From Pseudoduganella danionis (GTDB taxonomy: Bacteria; Pseudomonadota; Gammaproteobacteria; Burkholderiales; Burkholderiaceae_D): a stretch of 64,000 nucleotides of DNA. How positions within the stretch are numbered: position 1 is the stretch's first letter; each line of letters opens with the position of its first letter. The notes under the pieces were generated by a model. It saw only the letters and a program-made list of their open reading frames with translations, searched no databases and was not told where the DNA came from. The position numbers and the translations under genes are program-made. Below, piece after piece: positions 52,607-61,600 of this stretch. The stretch lies in the NCBI RefSeq assembly GCF_009720775.1, contig NZ_WNKW01000001.1, forward strand, positions 496,001 through 560,000, given 5' to 3'.

Positions 52607-53332
52607 TTACTCGCCTTGCACCAGCTTTTGCAGCGCTTCCGGGTCCTTGATGACGAGCCGGTGGGGTTCTTTCTGGACGATGCCTTGCTGGGTCAGCGTG
52701 AGCAGCGCGCGCGTCACGGTTTCCCGGCTGGTATTGATCATATTGGCAATATCTTGATGGGTTGGCAAGTTTTCCACCACATTGCCTTCCGGGTTTTTCT
52801 TTTGCATCAGAATGATGAACGAGAAAATCCGCTTGGCCGTGTTATTGATGCTGAGCAGGGCGCGGAACTCCGAATCACGCTGGATTTTCTGCGCCAGGTA
52901 TTGCAGCATCTGCTTGGCCACCGACGGCGAGTGGGAAAACAGGTGCAGCGCCACGGGCGCAGGCAGAAATGCCACCAGCACGTCGGTAGTGGCGACCACC
53001 GAGGCGGAGCGGGTGGAATTGTTAATCAGCGCAATTTCGCCGAAGAAGTCGCCCGGCGCGAGCATGCGCAGGCCGATGGCGCGGCCGTCTTCCGTCACAT
53101 CGATCACCTGTAACTGGCCGGCCAGCAGGAACAGCAAGCCGTCGCCGGCGCCACCCTTATGCAGTACCAGATCGCGCTTGGCGTAGTGGCGAATACGGAA
53201 TTCAGGCTTGATGCGCAGGATTTCTTCGTCCGACAGTTCGGACAGCAAAGGAATCTTGCGCAGGTGGACCTGAATATTGCGTTCTTCGCTAGCCGCTGGT
53301 GCCGCGTTGGCTGGGGTACTGTTAGGCTTCAT
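52607..53332 (-). CDS. Crp/Fnr-family transcriptional regulator with cyclic-nucleotide-type binding cassette
   Basis: 241 residues. The cyclic-nucleotide-binding domain (~28-145) contains the phosphate-binding cassette FGEIALINNSTRSASV (97-112) with the conserved Glu99 and Arg108-Ser109 that bind the cyclic phosphate in CRP. No Fnr-type cysteine cluster is seen. The winged helix has THQDIANMINTSRETVTRALL (191-210), where the RE..R recognition residues match CRP-like sites. Its gene lies between the cyclase/TPR genes and the polysaccharide operon, which suggests it is the local cAMP receptor for both. Confidence 0.85.
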   Translation of the reverse strand: MKPNSTPANAAPAASEERNIQVHLRKIPLLSELSDEEILRIKPEFRIRHYAKRDLVLHKGGAGDGLLFLLAGQLQVIDVTEDGRAIGLRMLAPGDFFGEIALINNSTRSASVVATTDVLVAFLPAPVALHLFSHSPSVAKQMLQYLAQKIQRDSEFRALLSINNTAKRIFSFIILMQKKNPEGNVVENLPTHQDIANMINTSRETVTRALLTLTQQGIVQKEPHRLVIKDPEALQKLVQGE

Positions 53333-53379
53333 GCAGAGTGTTTATCAGGAAAAAGACGCAGGGCGGGACACAGGACAGA

Positions 53380-54609
53380 TTACGGCCCCTGCCATTGCCA
53401 GCTTAATTGTAACAGGCGTCCATTGTACTGAAAGATGGGCACATTTTCCTGATTGTGCACGGCGCGGGCTTCCAGCAGCAGCGCAGTCTGTTTGCTGAGC
53501 GGGTAGCTGATGGCCGCGCGCAGGCTGTGGTTGTACTGCCTTCTGACCACATCGATCACCCCGGGTGCATACGGGCTGGCGCTGTGCCAGCTTTGCCAGC
53601 TATAGCCCAGTTCGGTTGTGATGCCGCGCGGCAGGCGCTGGCGCCATTGTGCGCTGGCAGCCAGGCCATGGCGATTGCCGCCCGGACGGGCACTGTCGGC
53701 GCGGTCATCGAGGATGCCGAAGTTGGCACTGACGATACTGCTCTCGCCACGCCGGCTCAACTGGGCACGCAGTTCGCCCGTGGTCGCATCGAAATTATCG
53801 AGCGTCATGTATTCGACACGCGTCAGGCTGCCGAGCAGGTTGAACTGCACGCTATATGGCAGGATTTGCGGTGGCCCCAGCCGCAACTGGGTCTGGAACT
53901 GGCGCTGGTAGTACTGGCCGCCCAGCGTGATGACGCCCACCATGGCATTCGCCTTGACACTCCAGTTGCGCCAGCGCCAGGGCATTTCGGCACCGGCAAA
54001 CAGCGAATCGCTGTCGTACTGATGGAGATGATCATTGCGCCGGCTCTGGAACTGGGCATAGCCGAAGCTGCCGTTGGCGCTCAGATCGCGCATATAGTCG
54101 GCCGACACCACGCTGAACTGGTCATGCTTGGGGCGGAATTCGGGCGCCAGATCGAATTGGGTTTCTGCTCCCATCAGCGTGCCATAGTTGGCTCGGCTGC
54201 CCTGATTGACGTTCTGGTCTATGCCGCGCCCTACGCTCAGGCTGTACTGGCTTTGTGCGGTCCAGCTATTGCAGCCGTGCTGGCGCGCGTCGGTAATTAG
54301 CTGCATGATGCCATCCGGCGGCGCAAAGCGCTGCTCGATGATGGTAAACAGGCGCTCGGCTTCGGCCGTATGGCCCAGGCCGCATTGAATCAGGGCCAGA
54401 TCCAGCCAGGCACCGGCATGCAGCGGCTCCTGGTCGATCACGCGCTGCAGCGTATCGGCGGCATCGTTCTGACGCCCTTCGGCGATCGATTGCAGGGCGT
54501 CGCGGTAGAGTGCCTGAGGGTCGGGGGCCGGATTTTCCTCGGTCGCGGCGCGCACGTGCGGGCTGCACAACAGGGTGGCAGCCAGGGCCAGAAATAGCGG
54601 CCGCTTCAC
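53380..54609 (-). CDS. TPR plus outer-membrane beta-barrel protein
   Basis: 409 residues. Signal peptide MKRPLFLALAATLLCSPHVRA, a short TPR region (~30-100: ALYRDALQSIAEGRQNDAADTLQ, GAWLDLALIQCGLGHTAEAERLF), then a ~280-residue barrel with alternating strands (QYSLSVGRGIDQNVNQGS, RSALRAAISYPLSKQTALLLEA-like) ending LLQLSWQWQGP. Resembles the Slam/surface lipoprotein assembly modifier shape, or a TPR-barrel exporter. Start overlaps the cyclase stop by 4 bases (ATGA), so they are made together. Confidence 0.68.
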   Translation of the reverse strand: MKRPLFLALAATLLCSPHVRAATEENPAPDPQALYRDALQSIAEGRQNDAADTLQRVIDQEPLHAGAWLDLALIQCGLGHTAEAERLFTIIEQRFAPPDGIMQLITDARQHGCNSWTAQSQYSLSVGRGIDQNVNQGSRANYGTLMGAETQFDLAPEFRPKHDQFSVVSADYMRDLSANGSFGYAQFQSRRNDHLHQYDSDSLFAGAEMPWRWRNWSVKANAMVGVITLGGQYYQRQFQTQLRLGPPQILPYSVQFNLLGSLTRVEYMTLDNFDATTGELRAQLSRRGESSIVSANFGILDDRADSARPGGNRHGLAASAQWRQRLPRGITTELGYSWQSWHSASPYAPGVIDVVRRQYNHSLRAAISYPLSKQTALLLEARAVHNQENVPIFQYNGRLLQLSWQWQGP

Positions 54610-56498
54610 GTGCTGCTTTCAGTTGTCGCACGCTGCGACGTCGGGTTGGATACGATCATTGGTGCAACTACGGTGTACAAAATAGTGGGTTTTTCCTTGC
54701 CGCGTAACAAACGTTCGCCCAGCCGCAGAAATTCGTGGCGGTGTGAGCGGCTGACAGTACCAGCGCCAATAATGATGTCATGCGGCAGATCGCGTGCCGC
54801 CTGTTCCAGCCGGGCCGCAGTGTTGACGCTATCACCGACGGCCGTGTATATGCTGCGGAAACTGGTACCGAAGTCGCCCGCAAAAGCAGGGCCGCTATCG
54901 ATGCCTATGCGTACCCGCAGCGGCGCATAGCCGGCCGCGACGCGGCGCGCGCTCAGCGCCTGCACCCGTGCCACGATGGCGGCTGCCGCTTCCAATGCCA
55001 GATCGGCATGATCGGGGTTGGGCAAGGGCGCACCCCAGAAGGCAACCAGGCCATCGCCGGTGTATTTATCTAGTGTACCACCCTGAGCAATCACGGGGCC
55101 AGTCAGACATTCGAGGAAGGCGCGCGTGAGCTCGGCTGCTTCGCTGACAGGCAAGGCCTCGACCTGGGTGGTGTAACCCTCCATGTCGGCAATTAGCGTG
55201 GTAACGTCGAGCTGGCGCGGCGCGAGCGGGTCAGCCAGATCGCTGCGCAGTAATTGCTCGACCACGGCAGGCGCCACGTACTGGCGCAGCGTGTCGAGCA
55301 GGTGGCGCGAATTGCGCTGGGTGATCTGCCACTGGTAGGGCACGGCGATGGCCAGCAGGAAGGCATTGGCCACCAGCGGGGCGGTCGTGGAAAAATTGCC
55401 GTCGTGGGGCACTAATATATAGGCGCTCACCAGCCAACCGCCCGACAGCACGGCCAGCAAGCCTACGCTCAGCGTGGCCGACAGGCGCGGCAATGCATAA
55501 CTGACCCCGAGTACGCTGATCAGTGCGTACAGGCTGCCGATCAGGCGGCCATTCCATGGGGCCGGCGCCAGCCCTTGCTGCTGGTCCAGCAGCGTCGAGA
55601 GCATGGCCGCCTGTACGCCCAGGCCCGGGCGGTTCGGCGCTAGCGGGGTGGCGACGCGGTCGCCCAGGCCCAGCGACGATGAGCCAACCAGCACCAGTCG
55701 CGTGCTGGCGCTGGCAGGATCGATGCGTCCGGCCAGGATATCGGCCGCACTGACCACCGTGTAGGCGCTCCAGTCGCGCTGGTAGGAAACACGGTAGGCC
55801 GCCGCACCGCGCAGGCTGCCCGCTGCTGGCGTTGCGCAGCATTGCAGCAGGGCCAGACTGAGGGCCGGATAGAGCTGGCCGTCGAAGCGGCTCCACAAGG
55901 GTACCCGGCGCAAGGCACCGTCCTGATCGGGAATGAAACCGATGTTGCCCACTTTGGTCAGGTCTGCCCAGGCCGGCTGGTTGGCGATATAGCCGGTGGC
56001 TGTGATGGCGGGCGTGTGGCCAGTGTCCGGCTGGCCGCCCGCGAGTTGCCCTTGGCGCAGCGGCACAGGACGGCTGGCGCTGTAATCGAGTGCCTGGGCA
56101 AACACGACCGGACCGTGACGCGCGAGCAGTGCGAGGCGGGTATCGCCTTCGGCATCGGCAGTACTGGGGAATACGATGTCGAGCGCTACGCCGCGCGCGC
56201 CATAGGTGGTGAGCAGAGTTTCGACCAGGTCGGCCAGGCGCGCGCGCGTCCACGGCCAGGGACCCAGTTCGGCCATGCTGGCTTCATCAATGTCGACCAC
56301 CAGTATGCGGCTGTCGGGCGTGCTGACGGCCTGCCAGCGCACGTAGACGTCGCGCAGCCATTCATCGGCGAACAGGGAGTTGCCGGTGGGCGTGAGCCAC
56401 TGCGCGCCCAACGCTAGTGCCAGCGCCACCACAGCGATCAGCTTGCGGATGGCCGTTGCCGGCACGCGCCAGATCGCAGTATTCAGCACATCATTCAA
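54606..56498 (-). CDS. CHASE2-domain class III adenylate cyclase
   Basis: 630 residues. TM1 (~19-34), CHASE2 extracytoplasmic sensor (~40-300: ILVVDIDEASMAELGPWPWTR, LDIVFPSTADAEGD), three membrane helices (~318-390), then a cyclase domain. All catalytic residues are present: metal Asp438 (IADMEGYT) and Asp482 (GDGLVAFWG), ATP-selecting Lys478 and Asp556, and Asn559/Arg563 (GDSVNTAARLE). Hence cAMP rather than cGMP is likely. It is divergent from the FecR gene and overlaps the TPR-barrel gene; the CHASE2/FecR pairing is common in betaproteobacteria. Confidence 0.9.
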   Translation of the reverse strand: MNDVLNTAIWRVPATAIRKLIAVVALALALGAQWLTPTGNSLFADEWLRDVYVRWQAVSTPDSRILVVDIDEASMAELGPWPWTRARLADLVETLLTTYGARGVALDIVFPSTADAEGDTRLALLARHGPVVFAQALDYSASRPVPLRQGQLAGGQPDTGHTPAITATGYIANQPAWADLTKVGNIGFIPDQDGALRRVPLWSRFDGQLYPALSLALLQCCATPAAGSLRGAAAYRVSYQRDWSAYTVVSAADILAGRIDPASASTRLVLVGSSSLGLGDRVATPLAPNRPGLGVQAAMLSTLLDQQQGLAPAPWNGRLIGSLYALISVLGVSYALPRLSATLSVGLLAVLSGGWLVSAYILVPHDGNFSTTAPLVANAFLLAIAVPYQWQITQRNSRHLLDTLRQYVAPAVVEQLLRSDLADPLAPRQLDVTTLIADMEGYTTQVEALPVSEAAELTRAFLECLTGPVIAQGGTLDKYTGDGLVAFWGAPLPNPDHADLALEAAAAIVARVQALSARRVAAGYAPLRVRIGIDSGPAFAGDFGTSFRSIYTAVGDSVNTAARLEQAARDLPHDIIIGAGTVSRSHRHEFLRLGERLLRGKEKPTILYTVVAPMIVSNPTSQRATTESST

Positions 56499-56631
56499 GA
56501 TTATTAATATTATAAATGTTGAAATAAAAGAGTGTAGCAGTATAGCGCCTAGTCGTCACACTAACATGCTTGGCCGCAGTTTTTGCTACAAAGTGTAAGT
56601 TCAGCGGTAGTCCAACTTGAATTCAGTAAAA

Positions 56632-56673
56632 TGTGATAGCTGTCACGGAAGTTTATTCTGTGCGCACGATAAT
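56632..56673 (+). promoter_or_regulatory. Crp-like site and promoter of the FecR gene
   Basis: AAATGTGAT starts a site TGTGA-TAGCTG-TCACG (56632-56647), 9/10 to the CRP consensus. A GATAAT -10 is at 56668-56673, putting the site centre near -41 of the predicted start, the class II activator position. No -35 match is present. Lies 46 bases before the ATG. Confidence 0.65.
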
Positions 56674-56692
56674 GATGGAAAAGGGGAATATC

Positions 56693-58150
56693 ATGTTGCG
56701 TCAATTACTCGCTACGGCCATTCTCGCGCTGGCGTTGCCGCTGGCTCGGGCAGATGTCGCCGGTACCATTATTTTTGTGGCTGGACAGGTCAATATCGCT
56801 GCACGCCCAGCCGTACTCAACAGCCCGGTCAATGAAGGTGAGTTGATCAGTACGGGTGGTGATGGCTATATATATATCAAGACCATCGATGGTGGTCTGT
56901 TCATCGTGCGGCCCAAATCGGAAGCGCGCATCGCTACCTATCACGTGGATCGTGTGAATCCAGCGAATACGGTAGTTAAACTGGAATTGTTGCGCGGCGT
57001 GGCGCGCAGCCAGTCGGGTGATGCCGTTAAGCAGGCGCGCCAGAACTTCCGCTTCAATACGCCCGTGGCTGCCATCGGCGTACGCGGGACCGACTTTACT
57101 GTTTTCACCGATCATGAAACCTCGCGCGTGACCGTGCTGACGGGTCGTATCACGATTAGCGGTTTCGGCGAAGGTTGCCACCCCGAAGGGCGTGGTCCAT
57201 GCGAGGGGGATATGAGCCGCGATCTGTCGGCAGCGCAAAAAGGCCAGTTGCTGCAGATTCGTCGCGGCCAGGCAGCGCCCCAGTTGTTGCAAGAGTCTAG
57301 CCTGACACCAGATGTGATTGCGCCACCGCGCGTGGACGAGCCTAGCGGCAAACCGGTGGCTAATAATAATAGTGCGGCGCCTATCAGTCTCGATCCGCAA
57401 AAGAATGCATCGTTCCAGCAGGCAGTTAACAATGCAGCAGCGAGCGGAACTGGCCAGAACGGTGGCAAGAATCAGGAAACCACTCCTCCGCCTGCGGTGG
57501 TAACCCCCCCGGTAGTGGTGACGCCGCCGGTGGTGGTGGTACCCCCAGTGGTGGAGGTGCCGGTGGTAACGCCGCCGCCAGTCGAAGTGACGCCACCCGT
57601 GGTGGTGCCGGATGTGCCCGCAAGCAAGATTGTGTGGGGGCGCTGGCAGCCAGTTATTAATCAGGCCGTGGTGGTGGACTTCGTCGGCGAGCTGAACCGG
57701 AAATCCACTCTGATCGCCCAGAATGCTGACTTTGCTTTGTTCCGTACTGAGGGCAAGGAATATGTGGTGCCGGAGCGCGGCTCGGTGGGTTTCACTTTGC
57801 AGAATAGCGAAGCGTATATCCATAACGATAATATTATTGTGCCTACCACGGCAGCCAAGCTGGAAAATGGTTTATTGAATTTTAATTTCGATAATCGCAC
57901 TTTCGCCACCAGCTTTGATCTGGTCAGTAATACTGAACGGGTGGAATTGAAAGCCCGTGGTCAGGTGGTCGCCGATGGTCGCTTCTCCGGCGAGAACCGC
58001 TTCCTTAATCCAACTACGACTAATATGTGGGTTGATGGTGTGCTCAGTTCTGAGAATGGCGGCACGGCGGCTTATCTATTTAATACTCGTCTGGGCAGTG
58101 ACCGTACCGTGTATGGCGCAACCCAATGGGGTAAGTCAGCGGTGAAATAA
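56693..58150 (+). CDS. FecR-domain exported protein with Pro/Val-rich linker
   Basis: 485 residues from the ATG at 56693, after AAGGGGA. Signal peptide MLRQLLATAILALALPLARA; FecR domain ~45-155 (VNEGELISTGGDGYIYIKTIDGGLF, FNTPVAAIGVRGTDFTVF); a PPVVV-type repeat linker (~264-309); and a C-terminal ~175-residue beta-rich domain. Two cysteines (GCHPEGRGPCEG) may form a disulfide. FecR domains in this setting are periplasmic, non-sigma-linked, and may interact with the CHASE2 sensor across the divergent promoter. Terminator-like hairpin follows. Confidence 0.82.
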   Translation: MLRQLLATAILALALPLARADVAGTIIFVAGQVNIAARPAVLNSPVNEGELISTGGDGYIYIKTIDGGLFIVRPKSEARIATYHVDRVNPANTVVKLELLRGVARSQSGDAVKQARQNFRFNTPVAAIGVRGTDFTVFTDHETSRVTVLTGRITISGFGEGCHPEGRGPCEGDMSRDLSAAQKGQLLQIRRGQAAPQLLQESSLTPDVIAPPRVDEPSGKPVANNNSAAPISLDPQKNASFQQAVNNAAASGTGQNGGKNQETTPPPAVVTPPVVVTPPVVVVPPVVEVPVVTPPPVEVTPPVVVPDVPASKIVWGRWQPVINQAVVVDFVGELNRKSTLIAQNADFALFRTEGKEYVVPERGSVGFTLQNSEAYIHNDNIIVPTTAAKLENGLLNFNFDNRTFATSFDLVSNTERVELKARGQVVADGRFSGENRFLNPTTTNMWVDGVLSSENGGTAAYLFNTRLGSDRTVYGATQWGKSAVK

Positions 58151-58183
58151 GGCAACAGCGGCAGTTCGTCGCTCAATATCAGG

Positions 58184-58218
58184 CAGCCGCACTGTGCAAG
58201 CAGGGCGGCTGTTTCATT
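58184..58218 (+). terminator. Probable terminator of the FecR gene
   Basis: Stem CAGCCGC-A-CTG / CAG-G-GCGGCTG with one A-G mismatch and a TGCAAG loop, followed by TTTCATTT; 33 bases after the FecR stop. Confidence 0.5.
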
Positions 58219-58532
58219 TAATACCAGCATCTGGATCAAGCCACGCTCTCTAGCAATGCGGACTTGAGCTTGATGCTGTTCTGCAACATACGGCAATGTG
58301 GCGACGTATAGTTACAAATTATTGCAATTGATTGAGAGTAATTTAGACGCCCCCATCTGTTGCGCTGCAATACCTGCTGTCAGCCTGATTCTGCCACGTG
58401 TCTCCTAGGTAAAACGGTAGCTCTGGCAGGGGCGAGTGAGTGCTTGCGTTAGCCTCAAACTTCCCAGATAATGGGCCGCCGAACGAATGTTAGTGAATAA
58501 ATCATTAAAATTCGGAAGATATTGTTCCTTTT

Positions 58533-58576
58533 TGTGATGATCGTCACATAAAAGGGTCAGTACCTTCTGACATTAT
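58533..58576 (+). promoter_or_regulatory. Perfect Crp site and promoter region of the giant surface-protein gene
   Basis: TGTGA-TGATCG-TCACA (58533-58548) is a perfect match to the CRP half-site consensus, flanked by T-rich and A-rich arms. CATTAT at 58571-58576 could be the -10 (4/6), which would put the site near -42 (class II). A ~72-base leader and AGGAG (58644-58648) precede the ATG at 58655. Confidence 0.68.
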
Positions 58577-58654
58577 TCGGAACGTTAGGTTGCAGATGGC
58601 GGTCACGTTACTGCAAGTTTTAACTTTAATCATATTTTCCATTAGGAGCACTAA

Positions 58655-61600
58655 ATGGGTATTTACACCGAAGCACTTCAAAAACTGTACGTGGCCTACT
58701 ACAACCGCCCAGCGGACCCTATCGGTCTGGCATACTGGGAAGACGCACTGACCAAGGGCGTAGTAACCCAGGCTCAGGTTGCAGCATCGTTTGCATCCTC
58801 GAAGGAATACACCGATGTCTTCGCTGGTATGAACAATACCCAGATCATCGCTAAGGTATACCAGAACCTGTTCGGCCACCCTGCAGACAACGCTGGCCTG
58901 GTATTCTGGGTTAACCAGATCAACAGCGGTGCAGTCACCCTGAGCAGCGCTGTTACCTCGATCGCTGCTGGCGCACAAGGCGCCGACGCAGTTGCTTACG
59001 CTTCGAAAGTAAGCGCAGCGACCTCGTTCACCACCGCTATCTCGAACTTCCCAGGTGGCGTAGGCGCTTACACCGGCGACGCTGCTAACAAACTGGCAAA
59101 AGACTACATCGCCAGCGTAACCGACGCAGCAACCCTGGCTGCCGCAACCGCCCCAGCTGCTCTGGCTGCTCTGGAACAGCAAGTTCTGGCAACCAGCGAC
59201 GCTGACGCTGCTGCTACCATCGTTGCTAACAACGCTGCTGCCGCTCTGGCAACCGCTGTTGCAACCTCGACCGCCGCTGCCGCTGCTGCTGCAACCGCTG
59301 CAAGCACCGCTGCTGCTGCTATCGCTGCTGTAGATTCGCCAGCCGCTGCTAAGACCGCTGCTGACGCTGCCGCTGCAGAAGTAACCGCTGCTAACGCTGC
59401 TAAAGCTGCTGCTGCTGCTGTTTCGGCTGCTGCTGCTTCGTACGCAACCGCTGCTGCTGCAACCAAAACCACCACTGACGACGCCGCTGCTGCTAAAGCT
59501 GTTGCTGACGCTGCTGCTGCCGCTGCCGCTGCTAACACCGCAGTAAGCACCGCTGCTGCTGACGTTACCGCTGCTCAAACCGCTGCAACCGCTTCGGCTG
59601 CTTCGATCTCGGCTGCTGCTGCTGCTGCAACCGCCGTAACCGCTGCTACCACCGCTGCTGCTGCTGCTACCACCGCCGCCGCCAACCTGACCGCTGCTGT
59701 TGCTGCTGACGCTGCTGCTGCTGCTCTGGCTGCTAAGACCGACGCTGCTGCTCTGGCAACCGCTGCTAGCACTGCTGCCGACGCATCGAAAGCTGCTGCT
59801 GATGCAAAAGTTCTCGCTGACGCCGCCGTAGTAACTGACAAAGCTAACCTGGCTGCTGCTATCAAAGCTGGCGACGTTGCTGCTGTGAACGCTGCTAACG
59901 GTCAACTGCTGATCGATCAAGCTGCTGCTGCTGATGCTGCTACCGCTGCTACCACCGCTGCCGCTGCTGCAAAAACCGCTGCTGACGCTGCTGCTGCTGC
60001 TAAAGCTGACGACGCTGCTGCTGTAACCGCAAGTGCTGCCGTAGCTCCTGCTACCACCGCTGCTGTTGCTGCTGCTGCTACCGCAACCACCGCTGCTGCT
60101 GCTGCTAAAACCGCTGCTGACGCCGCTGTAGCCGCTGCTGCTGCTACCAAGCCAACCGCTGATGACGCTGCTGCTGCTGCTGCTGAGACCGCTGCTGCTA
60201 AAGCCGTTTCGGACGCTGCTGCTGCTAAGCTGGTTGCTGACAAGGCTGTAGCTGCTGCTGAAGCCGCTGCCGCTGCTGCTGCTGCTGCTGCTGCTGACGC
60301 TGCTGCTGTTGTTAAAGCAACTGCTGCTGCTAATGACTACACCACCGCTGCTGCTGCTGCTGCTGCTGACGCTGCTGACGCTACCACCGCTGCGAACACT
60401 GCAAAAGCTGCAATCGCTGCTGTGAACTCGCTGGATTCGGCGAACGCTGCAATCGCACTGACCGTTACCGAAAAAGCTGCTGCTGATAAAGCTGTTGTTT
60501 CGGCTGCTGCTGCTGTTGCTGCTGCTGCTGCTTACGCTACCGCTGCTGCTGCAACCAAAACCACCACCGACGACGACGCTGCTGCTGCTGCTAAAGTTGC
60601 TGCTGCTAAGCTGGCTTCCGACGCTGCTGCTGCCGTTACGGCTGCTGTTGCTGACAAAGCTGCTGCTGATGCAAAACCAGATAATTTCGTCGCTAAAAAC
60701 TTCACGCTGACCGCAGGCGTTGACGAAATCTTGGGCGGCGCTGGTGCAGACACCATCAAAGCAGTGATCGATGCTACCGCTGGTGCTGTTCAGACCTTCA
60801 CGGCACTCGACTCGATCGATGGTGGCGCTGGTGTTGACACGCTGAAAATCAGCGCAATCACCGACGTAGCCATTCCTGCAGGTGCAACCGTTACCAACAT
60901 CGAGAATGTCAGCATCGCTGCTGCTGCTAAGGTTGGTACCTTCGCCGCCAACGGCGTGGGCGCTCTGGATCTGTCGACCGCGTTCGCAGGCGTAACCGCT
61001 CTGAGCATTACCTCCGGTACTGAAGCTGACTTTAAAGTCGCGTCGGGCACCGCAGTTACCCTGAGCAACGTTACCGGCGGTGTGGAAATCGTTGGCGGTG
61101 CATCGCAGACCGTTACGCTGGCTGCTCAAGGCGCAGCTGTCAAACTGAGCGGTGCTACCGGCGCAGTGAGCTTCACTTCCAACAAGTTTGGCGCTAATGC
61201 TGTTGATATCGACGGTGGCTCGACCGTAACCGTGAACACCACTTCGACCGTGGATAACGGTGCTATCACCATCGGCGCAACCACCAAACCAACTGGTGCT
61301 GTTTCCGTAACCAGCGCACTGAATGGCGACGGCACGGCTACCCTGGATCAAGGTGACATCACTGTCAGCGGCGGCAAAACCGTGACTGTGAACTCGAACA
61401 TGACCATCACTGCAGCCGACCAGCTGGCAGGTGCGGCACACACCTTTGGTGATGTGCGCGTCAACGGCGATGGCAAAACCACCACCGTGACCATCAACCA
61501 GAACTACGCTGAAACCGAGTTCACCAAGCCAGCAGTTGCAGTAGTTAAAGAACTGCACACTGTGACCTTCCTGGCACTGGCTAGCGGCGAAAGCACCACG

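Larger units (their letters stand above)
58151..58654. other. 504-base intergenic region before the giant surface protein
   Basis: Holds a FecR terminator-like hairpin at its start and a Crp site near its end. The middle (about 58220-58500) has no convincing gene; a 74-codon minus-strand reading frame reaching into the FecR gene shows no recognisable family and is not called. The stretch may be a decayed gene or a long regulatory leader. Confidence 0.5.

Noticed and set aside
58072-58296. 74-codon minus-strand frame near the FecR gene end
   Set aside because: Overlaps the FecR coding end and the likely terminator; no start signal or family.
59105-60680. Repeats in the Ala-rich tract considered as CRISPR or tandem satellite
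   Set aside because: No spacer/repeat alternation; the repetition is codon-level within a coding frame.
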